Shown here piece by piece: positions 13,033-23,525 of a stretch of 64,000 nucleotides of DNA (position 1 is the first letter of the stretch; every line of letters starts with the position of its first letter). Position numbers and translations under genes: made by a program. The notes beneath the pieces were generated by a model that ran no database searches, was not told the origin of the DNA, and worked only from the letters and a program-made list of their open reading frames with translations. The DNA is taken from NCBI RefSeq assembly GCF_002999335.1, contig NW_020312579.1, positions 1 through 64,000 of the forward strand. Direction: 5' to 3'. The stretch comes from Cyclospora cayetanensis. Its lineage: Eukaryota > Apicomplexa > Conoidasida > Eucoccidiorida > Eimeriidae.

Positions 13033-13590
13033 ATGGCTATTCTTCTTTCAGTGCAAACAGGGGGAAGAGGGGGGTCCGCCATCGACCGCGCGCAGTGCCT
13101 GTATTTCATTGTCTCCACCCTCGCTCTCCTTCAGGGTCCAGTAAGAACTGTTGCAAACGTGCGCTCCATGCCCATTGCTGACTCCAATACCATGGGGATT
13201 ATAGCACTCGCAGGTGGTCCCCTACGCGACTATGAGGTGGCTTCGCCTCTCTCTTCAAGAGGTTCTAGCACCCCCGGCTCGCCTCTCGATTTATCTGCCT
13301 CTCCCTTCGCCACTTCTGAATCTCCACAAGATGTTGCGACTTCGGACATGGTTACCAGCAGGAGAAATTTCTTTCGGCGTGAGGCAGTAGCAGCGAGCCA
13401 CCTCTCGAGTTCTTTCCCTAAAGACGGAACCCTCGTGAATCCAGCGCTGCTACAGACCATCGCAACAGTCTCCTTACACCCGACCGATCGATCCTTTATT
13501 ACATTTATATTATTGGGTTTTATGGTCACTATGCTCGTTCTCCTACTTTTTGTCTCACTGATGTGCTGCCTTGGAGACACAAAACACTAA
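13033..13590 (+). CDS. hypothetical membrane protein with C-terminal transmembrane segment
   Basis: An intronless 185-codon frame from an ATG. A weakly hydrophobic stretch (LYFIVSTLALLQG, residues 24-36) may be a late signal sequence. The middle is Ser/Pro/Thr-rich and low in hydrophobics (residues 75-125). A strong transmembrane segment (FITFILLGFMVTMLVLLLFV, about 154-175) is followed by a very short tail ending in CCLGDTKH. This fits a type I or tail-anchored surface or secretory protein. The family is unknown. A TTCAG inside the N-terminal hydrophobic stretch could be a splice acceptor, so the true N-terminus may differ. Confidence 0.4.
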   Translation: MAILLSVQTGGRGGSAIDRAQCLYFIVSTLALLQGPVRTVANVRSMPIADSNTMGIIALAGGPLRDYEVASPLSSRGSSTPGSPLDLSASPFATSESPQDVATSDMVTSRRNFFRREAVAASHLSSSFPKDGTLVNPALLQTIATVSLHPTDRSFITFILLGFMVTMLVLLLFVSLMCCLGDTKH

Positions 13591-15049
13591 GATAGGAGGA
13601 GGCTGGGGCCCTGGCACGCTCCAGCGAACCTCTTCAAGGCTCCTGAAAACCTTTGACGTAGCATCATCAAGACTATGCCGCTTTTGACAGGGCGGCTACT
13701 TGAACATTTCAGCTTCGAAGAGGATCCCACGAAGGTAGCTTGACCGTTCAAACGGGCCGGAAAGACATGTCGTGCTCCGTTCGGGAAACCCCAAGATAAA
13801 TCCCACATAGATTTTGCGCAAGAATCAAGGGCCTTGTGGATGCAGAGCATCTGTGGGGCAGAAAATCCACGGAGGCAGTTTTCTGGAGACCTCCATATGG
13901 AAGCATGTTGAGCAGGAGGTCAAAGTTAGGCGCACACCCCAATGCTTGAGGGCGTGCTGCAGTTTTTGTAGACGAATCCAGGCAGGTGGCTAAAGTGCTA
14001 CCTTGAGGCAATTTCTTTTTGGCCTCGCGCACGTGGGATGCAGAAGGCGCAAGCGCTTAACTCCGCGCCTATGGGCGTTTAGGTCTGGTAGTTTAGTTGG
14101 AAAGTGACTCACGGGGGGACAGGAATAGGAAGCGCTACAAGTCGCTAGCTGACGGCATGTGCTCGTAGAGCTAGCACCTTGGGCCCCCACTCCTCTCTGC
14201 AGTCTAGGAGCACGTCCGTGCATGGGCGGCTCCTGCGCCTCTTGTTCTGCTGTCTTTGCAACGTCGTATCTTTGGTCGTGCTTCGAGGCTCTAACGCATG
14301 CAGACATGCATGCAACTGCATGCCTTCCCCACATGCATCTGCAGTTTGCACGTGCAGACGTAAATCCCCGCAAGACGGAGTCCGACTACGCACGTAATGA
14401 CTACGGGTGAAGCCTTCCACGAGTGGATTCGCGGCACTGTGCATATGCGCGTGCCGCTTCCACTTCCTCTCGTCCGCTTCGAGGACGCGGAAGCGCTGCC
14501 TCCCTTCACGCAGCCAGTGCCACTGAACCCTTGAATTGAACACACGTGTGCAAAGTGCCTCCCCAAGAGGCCCCTAATTGCAAATCTCTGCGGGCTTCGG
14601 GGAAGGACGGAGGAGTAGTGGTGGTATGCCTGATATGGCGGAAAGAGCCATGTGACCAGGCCACAAACAGCCGTCCGTTTACCGTATCTCAAAGACATGC
14701 ACACGCCTACTTCTGTTGATCAACGCACTGCCAGTTTTAAGCCAAGCATTTTAAATGCATGCGAGTGATACAACAGGCCTGAACGGCTTCTCTGGCTCGT
14801 TTCTTCCTGAACGCACGGATCTTCGGCCGTTGGGGCTTTCCCCCCAGGCCCCCCAACTGCTCGAGCGGGAGACGCGCGTCAATTTTACACCAGACTTTGA
14901 CGAAATGGAGGAAGAATGCAGTTCATAAATCGGCTGAGAAGGCGTTTTCCCACAGCAAGCACTCCCTAGACTGCGCCCTTCGTACTGACAACACGCGCAA
15001 GGCGCTTTCAGCGTAAGGCCTTGAAGGCTTACGGGTCCACGCACCGGGA
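13591..15049. other. No supported gene
   Basis: GC-richer than the flanks, with several overlapping 90-140 codon open frames on the minus strand. None has a recognisable motif, and their compositions (Cys/Arg/Ser-rich) look like chance frames. TGCATGCA-type words are frequent around 14300-14340. Confidence 0.4.
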
Positions 15050-15976
15050 ATGTCAGCTGTCGATACACCGCGCAAAATGACAGAGGGCGTACAGGAAACC
15101 CTTGCGGCTGTGTCGTCAGAAACCGCAGCAGTGCCACCATCAGCAGTTCCGGAAGCTGCGCCACCACCAGCAGCGGCTAGCGAAACACCACCAGCAGCGG
15201 CTAGCGAAACACCATCAGCAGCGGCCAGCGAAACACCATCAGCAGCAGCTAGCGAAACACAGTCAGCAGCAGATTCAGCGTGGTTAGCAGATATCTTGAA
15301 GAAGACACAGTGGGAAAGCAAGGGGCAGCATGCGGCGCGCGTTGCCTTCATGCGGACGGCTGTAGCGGTGAGAGACTGCTAGGCTTTCAGCACAGCTGGG
15401 AGGTGTTAGGGGTTCAACAAGTGGTGAGGGCATGTTTGCGCATCGAGATGAGCTTTGGTATCACATGTTTGGTGAATTAGTCACTACTGCAAAGCGCAAT
15501 GCGCGCGGTGTACTCACGGCATGGCGTACTCGACCTGCACGCCTCTGCCTGCAGATCTGATTGCAGTAGCATGCAGTCAACGTAGGTATTCATTTCCAGT
15601 ATTCGTTTGCATCTTTTATTTGCCTCTGGATGACTACGCTTGCGGTGGAAATAGACGTCTCGTCGAGACGTCTATTTCTTGCCTCCCCTTCTCTCTCGCC
15701 CGTTACCGTATCCTGCAAGGAATTCTTGGCGTCTTCGTGGCACTCGCTCTGTGTGCGTTGCAGTCCATGACTGCATCGGGGGAGCTGAACGAGGATACTT
15801 GCCGCCTCCTCTCTGGCCTCTTTTACTCGGTTAAATATTTGGGGTGTACGTACACCCCAGAGCTGGAGGCGCTTCTGTACAAGTACGATTCTCAGCTGGC
15901 GGAAGATGTGGCCAGCGCGCGAAAGAAAGAAGCCAGCAAGAGGCGCAAGGAACAACAACAGCAACAACAACAGTAG
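15050..15976 (+). CDS. XTBD-like (XRN2-binding) domain protein
   Basis: Exon 1 is 15050-15367 (donor GCG|GTGAGA) and exon 2 is 15764-15976 (acceptor TTGCAG), both phase 0, giving 176 aa. Residues 1-75 are low complexity, with four 8-residue ETPSAAAS-type repeats. From about residue 80 the protein reads as a compact helical domain with WESKGQHAARVAFM, then LNEDTCRLLSGLFYSVKYLG followed by CTYTPELEALL. The pattern W-x-R-xx-F ... LS-xx-(F/W)-xN-xxFLGC-xY-xx-(D/E)L matches the XTBD domain of CDKN2AIP, CDKN2AIPNL and worm PAXT-1. That domain docks on and stabilises the nuclear 5'-3' exonuclease XRN2. The C-terminus is Lys/Arg-rich and ends in eight Gln. The family call is from memory of the motif and moderate in strength. 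A nuclear role in RNA turnover is inferred. Confidence 0.6.
15165..15265 (+). repeat. 24-bp coding tandem repeat
   Basis: About four units of a 24-bp repeat (core CAGCAGCGGCTAGCGAAACA). They encode ETP(P/S)AAAS inside exon 1 of the XTBD-like gene, are in frame and have mostly silent differences. Confidence 0.85.
15648..15678. repeat. perfect 14-bp inverted repeat in an intron
   Basis: Arms 15648-15661 and 15665-15678 are exact reverse complements with a 3-nt loop (GTC). The element lies in the intron of the XTBD-like gene, 85 bp before exon 2. Confidence 0.9.
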
Positions 15977-16158
15977 AGTAGGACTTGCAGCCGCCATTGC
16001 AACGAGAGGCGGCTGCTCATCTGGAGGGTGCAGCAGCATCTCGCGTGTCTTCACATGCGCAAGTATTTAGCTGCTTTCCAAAATAAGAAAGGTCTCAAAG
16101 GGCCGCCTGGCTGATAGCGGCTCGCCCTCGAAAGGCATCGATAGTTGCGGGAGAGAGA

Positions 16159-16179
16159 GGCCCCCACCCGGGGGCCCCT
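16159..16179. repeat. G/C palindrome pair
   Basis: GGCCCCC-ACC-CGGGGGCCCC, another copy of the dispersed GGGGCCCC-type element, in the intergenic gap between the converging XTBD-like and pantothenate kinase genes. Confidence 0.7.
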
Positions 16180-16469
16180 ACACGAAAAACATCAGCACTG
16201 CGTAAATGCTGACGGGTACAAAACAACAAAACTCTACAGTCACACGTCGAGAGAACCCCTCGTTATTGCTGATCCCATGCAAAGCTTTTAGAGAGAACTC
16301 TCTACGCGGGAGACGCGCTGCAGCAGCAGGCGCAGTGCCTGCCGCTGCTGCACCCGCGGCTGTTGTATCTACCATGGCACTCGAGAGAGTGGAATAGCCT
16401 CTGCTTGCGCTGCTGCTGCCCTTGCAGCACCAGCAAGGAGGCAGCAGAGGCAGCCGTGTTGGTTCACGA

Positions 16470-19400
16470 TCACTCGAGCTCCTCCATACGGGCTCTACCC
16501 GAAGGGTTCGAGGTGAATCCACAATGAGGAGCTGCTGCTGCCGCGTCCGCTGTTGTCAGTGTTGCTGATAGTGCTGTTGTTGTCGCTGCTGATAGTGCCG
16601 CTGCTGCTGCACCTGGCATTTCCGTTGTCACCACCAACTGGCTGAAGGGCGGAGGTGCTGGCAGCATTGGAGGTCTAGGAGGCAGCCACAGAGGGGGGGC
16701 TTGCGGCTCCTTGAAATGATTGTTTTTATTCGTTCCCAAGGGCAGGAACGCCGTAGGAGTGGCGGGGGAGAAGGGTGCAGTACCCCTGGGGGCCCCTGGG
16801 GGCCCCCCCCCGCCGACACCTGCGTACATTTGCGGGAGAGTCTCGGAAGCCTCGTCTGGAGCCTCGGAAGTCTCAACAGCGCCTTCTCCCCTATTCAGGG
16901 AAGACGTTGAGTGGGGCGAAAGGCTCGTGAGCCACTGAGGTCGCCCTCCTTGCTGCTGCTGGTGCTGCTGCTGAAGGCACTGAACTTCCCACTGCAGCTG
17001 TTGCAACTGAGGCAGCATGCAGCAGCTGCTGCTGCAGCGTAAGGCTCCACACTGCAGGGCAGCGCCGAGGGCTCCGAGAAAGCAGGAGAGTCTGAGAAAA
17101 AGCCGCGAAACGACAGAAACGCATGCGATAGATACACAGTGCAAGACGTACACCCCAAAAATTCAAAAAAAAATGATTGAACACCACGGGAAAGGGTGGC
17201 TGCGGCAAAAACAAGAACACTTTCAGGTCCAAGACTCATGCAAGGCATCGATCGGCGTTCGATAACACAGTACGCGTCGAAAGATTGCCAGCCCCCCCTT
17301 GCTCATCATGCATGTTAGCATGCGGCATACCGCCACTGCATGCGGCGAACTGACCGCCTACCTGCAATACTATACGCACAAACATATTTACCTGCAAAAG
17401 ATGATCGTGCATGAGTTTCTAGACCAGAAGTTTACGGAATGCTGCACGGAGGCGAGGAAGCAGGGTGCCTCGAGGAAGCCGACGATGACGATCCTGAAAT
17501 TGAACGCTCCATAAAAAAAACCCCCAATAAAGACACCTCCGTAAACGCAGCACGCGCACCAGCGAAACAAATGCAGGCAGCAACAACGGCGGAAGGAGCA
17601 GCGGCTAAGGCAGGCAGAGATCTTACTTGTCGAGACCATGTAGAACTGCATGGAGGAAGGATTGCTGCGCGAGATTGAAGCTCATCATCGCCAAGAGCGA
17701 CCTGACAACATCTGCCTCCGAGGGCTGGATACATCACCGCAAACACACACGCATGCGCAGGCAGCAGCAGCAGCAAGAAAGTTGCAGAGGCATTCAGCAG
17801 GGATTTCGGCGCATGCGTCAGCAAGAGCATCACCTGCGTCAAGAATTCTGGGTGTTCAGAGAGGCTGGCTTGCCTGATCACAGAAGTCTGCTCCTCTGAA
17901 TGCAATCGTAGTGTTGCTGCTGCTGCTACTGCTGCTGCTACTGCTGCTGCTGCTCATGCTCGCGTTCCTGTTCTTCGCTGTATCTACACTGCAAAGTGCG
18001 TCTTCTGCTCCGTTGGGCTTCTTAGGGCAGCAGCAGCAAGCCATGTCACTGCTGGTGCTCGAGCAGCAGCAGCAGCAGTCCTCTGCCCCCTGCTCCTCGT
18101 CGCTGCAGAGAGCATCGGGGTACGTTGAATGGTCAAGGAGGCTGCTGCAATCGCTGAACTCCTCGCAGTTGCTGCTGCAGCAGCAGCAGCTGCAGCTACT
18201 GCTGCAACAACTGCAGCAGCAGCTGCTGCTGCACTCCCCGTCATTCGCGCAAGAGCAACAGCAGCAACAGCCACTGCTGCCACAGGCGCACTCGGCTGCC
18301 GTTGCGACAGCTTCTCCCGAAGGCTGCTGCAAGCCTTCTGGTTTGCTGGGGGTGAAATTCGGGAGGCTGCCCTTGCTGCCATTCGTCGCATCCAGCTGCG
18401 ACAAGAGAGGCGCCTTCGAGAAACGTACAGCTGCAGCCACACCTGCTGCGTCCTCCCCAGCCCCCGCTGCTGCTGCAGGAGCAGAAGCAGCAGCAGCACA
18501 AGTGCTCCTGCTGCAGCAGTGGCTTCTGTTGTCTTTGAGCTTCGCGTGTTGCATCTTTCCAAAGGTAGAGGCAATTGTATCCCCCTTCAAGCCTAAGCAG
18601 CCGACAGACGCGCGCAAAAAGACTCAAACGCAAGAAAATAAAGGCTCTAAAACACAACAAGTGAAACCTGTGGATAAGACAACTTTCTTCGGCTCCAGAG
18701 GGGGAACGCACTGTAATTACACACCCCAAAGAAAATGCCGCCGCTGCTACTGCTGATGATGCTGCTGCTGCGCTGCTGCTCCCCTCCCTACGCAGCTCCC
18801 CCAACAACCCTCACCAATCGCTGCATAGTTGCCTCCGTAAATATCCTTCACCAGCATGTCGACTTTTCGATTGTCTCCTGTTTCCGCGAGCGACACGTAG
18901 GCAGCAGGGAGCGGGGAGGGAGCTGAAAGCAGCAACCTGTGGCAGGGCACAAGAGGATAGAAGACACTTTAGAGGCACTTCTGAGCAGCGCTGAAAGGCA
19001 ATCCCTCTGCAAAAACACCCTTAAAAGTCTGCGCCATCAACGGCAATCGTTCGTAGTCAAGAGTCCCCTTCCCCGGATCAGACAGACACATACACCCCAC
19101 TCCACTCCACTTCCCTCACAGAAGACTACCATGCATTTGTAGACTACATACCATGCACTTGTAGTAGAATAGCATGCATACTCTTGTAGCAGAATACATA
19201 CCATGCATACACTTGTAGTAGAATACATACCATGCACTTGTAGTAGAATAGCATGCATACACTTGTAGTAGAATAGCATGCATGCACTTGTAGTAGAATA
19301 GCATGCATGCACTTGTAGCAGAATAGCATGCATGCACTTGTAGTAGAATAGCATGCATGCACTTGTAGTAGAATAGCATGCATGCACTTGTAGTAGAATA

Positions 19401-21484
19401 GCATGCATGCACGTGTAGACTATCGCACCTGCACAGGCCCATGAACGTTCCTCCTCCAATCGTGCTGCTTCCGATTCTTTCCGATATTCTGTGCGAATTG
19501 CAGCCAAGGGAAAACATGCCACCTCCACATCCGAACCAAGCGCTTTCAGCCCCTTGCTCCTCATGCTGCTTCTCCTGCTGCTGCTGCTTCTGCTGCTTCT
19601 CCTGCTGCTGCTGCCTCTCCTCCTTCTGAGGATCGTACGTCGAGGGCGCAGAGGTAACCTTGTGAAAGGATACTCCGGCTTTGAGATTTAGCAGCAGATA
19701 CGGATAGAGGCTGTCGCTATCCTCGGCGCTTATTGGACTGCAAAACACAAACACGAGACAACAACCACCACGAATACCTTAAAGCCGTGTGTCTGCAGCC
19801 TTTTAGAGAAACAGAGAACTCCCTTCTTGCAAATGCTATGTCCAAGTGGCAAGAAGCTACCAGACCGCCACAAACAAGCAAATAAACACACACTAAGACA
19901 CACACATACACATTCATACACACAAAGACACACACATACACACGACATACAAAGACACACACAGACACACAAAGACAAACACATACACACGACACACAAA
20001 GACACACACATACACACATACACACTAAGACACACACATACACACATACACACTAAGACACACACATACACACGTACACACAAAGACAAACACATACACA
20101 CATACACATAAAGACACACACATACACACATACACACAAAGACACACACATACACACGACACACAAAGACACACACATAAACATAAAGACACAAACTCAT
20201 GGACGCAGAAACTCAGATCCATACCCATACACTTAGATACACAGATATCCTACACACAAAGACACATACACATACATACATATATATATGCACAAAGACA
20301 CATACATACACATATATATACACACACAAAGACACATACACATAGAGGACTGGAAGGTTGACAGGGGAGTATTCGACGCACCCTTCTACAAAGGCACTTT
20401 TGGGGGCATCAGATGCAGCAAGAGGCTGTCCAGTCCTGCGCAGCACAAGCAGGTGTTTTTTGCGAGCTTTACACGGTGTTGCTTCAGGAGGTTGATGTGC
20501 ATGCACGGCGCTAGAACAAACGCCACAGGGAAGGCTTTCTTACCCGATATATTTGAAGAGCGTGGAGGGGAAGAGACGCCTTAGGAAGTGGAGGGCCCCT
20601 ATGAGGCAGAGGCTTTCCCGCTCAAACGAGAAATCCAGCTGCAAGCATGCATGCGTTTGCTGGTGGAGCTGAGTGTGGCGTTCCTCCAGTTGCAGCAGGA
20701 GGCACTTGAGGGCGAAGGCGCCACTGCCTGTGAGCGCAATGTGAAGCTTCGAAGGAAGCAAGGGCAGGAGCTGCAGCAGTAGCAGCAGCAGGCACACACA
20801 CACACACACAACGGCGCACTAATGATGCACAAGGTAGCGGCTTTTCTTTCTTTGTGTCTGCATGCTTCCTTGCAGCAGCCTTTGAGCCTATGCATGCGCC
20901 GCGCGCGAGAGGCCTACCGCTGGCGGTCGGACTGCCCTCGTGCACTGCCCACGACAGCCCCCTCACGCGGTGTATGAGCAGCAGCGGCACAAGCAGCAGC
21001 GGCACAAGCGGCAGCGGCACAAACTCACGATCTTGATTGCCTCCTCGGCGTCTTTAGAAAGGAGGCCCCAAAAATAGATTCCGCTGTAGAAGGCATCCGC
21101 CTCCGCTAAGGCGCTGGCGCTGGAGGAGGAGGAGGGGGTGTTTGCAGGGGGGGGTTTGTCGGCAGTGCCACAACTTGCGACGTCGGGGGGCAGGCAGCTG
21201 CCACGGAGCCCGTTGCAGACTTCCTGCTTCTGCAGCAGCAGCAGCAGATCCGTGACGGATTCCGCGTTAGGGCCCTTGATGCGTTTCAATTCGACCGCAG
21301 GGAGCGCTCCCTGCAGCAGCAGGCGGATGATCGCGGGGATGTTTCCATGACTGCAGGAGGAGGAGCTGCCGTCCGCGACTGAAGGCGCCGAAGTCGCGGC
21401 AGGAGACGAGCTGGAAGGCGGAGCGCAGAAAAAGACCACTCGCAAGCAGTTTGCCGTCGCGTCAACTCCCACGGCATTGCCCAT
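16470..21484 (-). CDS. PANK2: pantothenate kinase, eukaryotic type II family, PanK2-like divergent paralogue
   Basis: Pantothenate kinases phosphorylate pantothenate in the first step of CoA synthesis. Nine exons read: 21484-21029, 20770-20544, 20435-20340, 19737-19429, 18936-18815, 18592-about 17890, 17724-17627, 17493-17392, 17091-16470. All joins are in phase except the 3' end of exon 6. Family marks are YPYLLLNLKAGVSF, STIGGGTFMGLCR, DNRKVDMLVKDIYGGNYAAI, LKGDTIASTFGKM, the helix EADVVRSLLAMMSFNLAQQ, IVIVGFL and FLGALGAAL. The usual N-terminal phosphate loop DIGGT is here DATAN, TGGGA is TGSGA, and GSGVS is KAGVS, so nucleotide binding may be impaired. Exon 6 adds a Cys/Ser-rich insertion of up to 230 residues, and the C-terminal tail is about 190 residues. 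Plasmodium and Toxoplasma pair a PanK1 with a divergent PanK2 in one complex. I infer that this is the PanK2 partner. The ATG at 21484 follows an in-frame stop. Confidence 0.85.
16783..16812. repeat. G/C palindrome cluster inside the kinase tail
   Basis: Three GGGG/CCCC alternations in the last PanK exon, read on the minus strand as GGGGPPGAPRG. This is a coding copy of the dispersed G/C element. Confidence 0.65.
17890..18500. repeat. CTG/CAG-rich region within PanK exon 6
   Basis: Imperfect (CTG)n and (CAG)n runs alternate in orientation. On the minus strand they are read as Cys, Ser and Ala runs. On the plus strand the same DNA is open as Leu/Gln. Part of this block may be intronic, because no clean donor for exon 6 is visible. 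Confidence 0.7.
19137..19420. repeat. 25-bp tandem repeat in PanK intron 4
   Basis: About ten head-to-tail copies of a 25-bp unit (GCATGCATGCACTTGTAGTA plus GAATA), the distal ones degenerate. Units abut directly with no spacers, so this is a minisatellite. It fills most of the intron between exons 4 and 5. Confidence 0.9.
19860..20345. repeat. ACACATAC/AAAGACAC simple-sequence array in PanK intron 3
   Basis: Roughly 480 bp of CA-rich repeats built from CACACATACACA and CACAAAGACA units. It lies between PanK exons 3 and 4 and ends exactly at the exon 3 donor. Long open frames here are repeat artefacts. Confidence 0.9.
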
Positions 21485-22009
21485 TGGGGTTCACGCGTTG
21501 GGGTGTACAGACGCCTCGAGGGGCCAGCGGGCAAGTGCGACTCTGTCTCCCATGAAGAGGCGGCGGCCGAAAGCGAGGAGTCTTCATGAATGCCACGTTA
21601 TATTCCCCGCCGTTACTGGAAAAACGGGTACGCTGCCGCGTGGCGGCTCAGGCAGCGCGTCCTCTGAGATCTGCTGGGGCACTCACGAAGCGGCGGAGCG
21701 GGAGTGTGCTGCGAGAATCCGACGCTTCTCGTGAGCGGTTCCGCGCAAAAAGGCTGGCGATAATACACACAGACATACTTCAGAGGCTCGAACCCTTGCC
21801 CAGCTCAGGGGCGGCGGGAGCGGCAGCACTGGAGCAAGCCGGAAGCTTGAACCTCATAGTACGGGTGTTGAAGGCTTACGCTCTCCAGTCTGCTGCGGAA
21901 GAAGGCTGTCGGTGTTTTCGGTCCGAAATAAACAGGAAGCAGGCGACGTCCTGCAAATTCTGACGCCAGCAGACATGCCACGCCAGCCCTTACAACGGAG
22001 AGCGCAAGA

Positions 22010-22185
22010 GCAGCAGCAGCAGCAGCAGCAGGTGAGGTGAGGCGAGGCGAGGTGCTGCTGCTGCTCTCTGTTGCTCGGGCTGCCGCGTGGCAGCAGCACA
22101 GCAGCAGCAGCAGCAGCAGCACAGCAGCAGCAGCAGCAGCAGCAGCACAGCAGCAGCAGCACAGCAGCAGCAGCAGCATCGCCTC
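22010..22185. repeat. (CAG)n trinucleotide repeat block
   Basis: Interrupted CAG/CACAG runs, flanked by a GAGGTGAGGCGAGGCGAGGT minirepeat. Open in several frames on both strands, but with no sign of a gene. Confidence 0.9.
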
Positions 22186-22752
22186 TTCCCAGCCTTTTTC
22201 CATGTCTGTGGGCCAGACGCTAATTCAAAGCCCCAAACTTTGGCTTCCACTCCTAATTCGCGATTTCTCAAATCCGTTCGACAAGGGGAAGGCCCTTTCC
22301 ACGAAGCCTATTGGATCTAACGAACGCCTAGGAACGCTCGGGGGGTGTATGTACTGCACTGCGGATCGGCTCCTTCTTCTTCCTCTCCCAGCAAGACACC
22401 CGGGCTTCTTTGCAGGAACTGCATTTTCAGGATCTGAGGTGTCCGAATTACTATTTTTAGCCGTCTCGCCTTCGCGCCTTCGTCATCCAACAACTCAGCG
22501 ATTGTTCGCTGGCTTCGTGCAGCAGCACTCTGTCTGGAGGCTGAGCCATTTGGGGGTCTCTCTCTCTCTCTCAAACGCATTCAAAACTTGAAGCTACAGC
22601 AGACTCGCCGCAACTGGCTTCAGTATCTGTGTATGTTGAAGTATCTGTGTATGTTGAAGTATCTGTGTGTAAAATGCGTTGGTGTGTAGGTTTGCTATAT
22701 TCATGTACATACACATGAATGGATGTGTGTGTAAGACTACGTATGTGCATAA

Positions 22753-22922
22753 GCATGTGAATGTGCATGAGCATGTGAATGTGCATGAGCATGTGAATGT
22801 GCATGAGCATGTGTACGTGCATGAGCATGTGTACGTGCATGAGCATGTGAATGTGCATGGGCATGTGAATGTGTATGAGCATGTGAATGTGCATGAGCAT
22901 GTGAATGTGCATGAGCATGTGT
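22753..22922. repeat. 18-bp tandem repeat upstream of DXS
   Basis: About nine copies of GTGAATGTGCATGAGCAT with single-base variants, preceded at 22621-22670 by two and a half copies of a different 18-bp unit (GTATCTGTGTATGTTGAA). Confidence 0.9.
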
Positions 22923-23146
22923 GTCTATAAATAAGCATTAAAAGCATTATCTGATGTCAAGGGGAGGCCGCGTTGGGGTGTAGAGACTGCGACTGCCTGC
23001 TATTGCTTGGCGGATGCCTCTTTTGGCATGGGAAATCGCACACGTTTTAGAGGCACCCAACGCTTAGGAGGACTTGCGGGGGGAAGTAGAATAGGCTACT
23101 GGGAGTCTTCAGCCTCAAAAATCTCTAGCCGCAATGCACGAAAGCC

Positions 23147-23481
23147 ATGAGCTCTCATAGGGGAGACATACACCCTAACAGGGTGAACGCAGTCGTTAGA
23201 GCCTCATCGACAAGGCGCACAGCGGATCCAACACTAGACAAGTCCTTCTTCGACGCACAGCCCTGCAAAGGATCGCTGCTGCTGCTCCCGCTGCTTCTCC
23301 CGCTGCTGCTGCTGCTGACTGAGCCTCTCCTGCTGCAGCCTGCGGAGGCAAGCGTTTCGAAGTCACACGACTCCTCTGCCGGCAAGAGGGGGGGGGGCCC
23401 CCTGGGGGGCCCCACCGCCCCCCCCTGGCTTGCGCTTCCCGCGACAGCCCCTGCATTTCACGTCTCCCTACGTCACACAAG

Positions 23482-23525
<44 letters not shown>

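Larger units (their letters stand above)
21485..23146. promoter_or_regulatory. shared upstream region between divergent PanK2 and DXS genes
   Basis: The 1662-bp gap between the ATG of PanK (minus) and the ATG of DXS (plus) must hold both promoters if the starts are right. It carries (CAG)n/(CTG)n blocks at 22010-22185, a GT-rich 18-bp tandem repeat at 22753-22922, GGGGTGTA words at 21500 and 22975, and no convincing gene. No core promoter motif can be named. Confidence 0.4.

Noticed and set aside
17911..18756. Long plus-strand frame of Leu/Gln runs (281 codons)
   Set aside because: Mirror of CTG/CAG repeats in PanK exon 6. The minus strand carries the conserved kinase motifs on both sides.
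19137..19420. Possible CRISPR-like array
   Set aside because: Units are contiguous with no unique spacers, lie in an intron, and the genome is eukaryotic.
19116..19754. Minus-strand 212-codon frame ending in ILLQVHACYSTTSACM repeats
   Set aside because: Only its first 103 codons are PanK exon 4. The rest is the 25-bp intron minisatellite after the donor.
22571..22947. His/Met/Ile repeat frames (MHIHMLMHIHML type)
   Set aside because: Translation of the 18-bp GTGAATGTGCATGAGCAT minisatellite. No start context or neighbouring exons.
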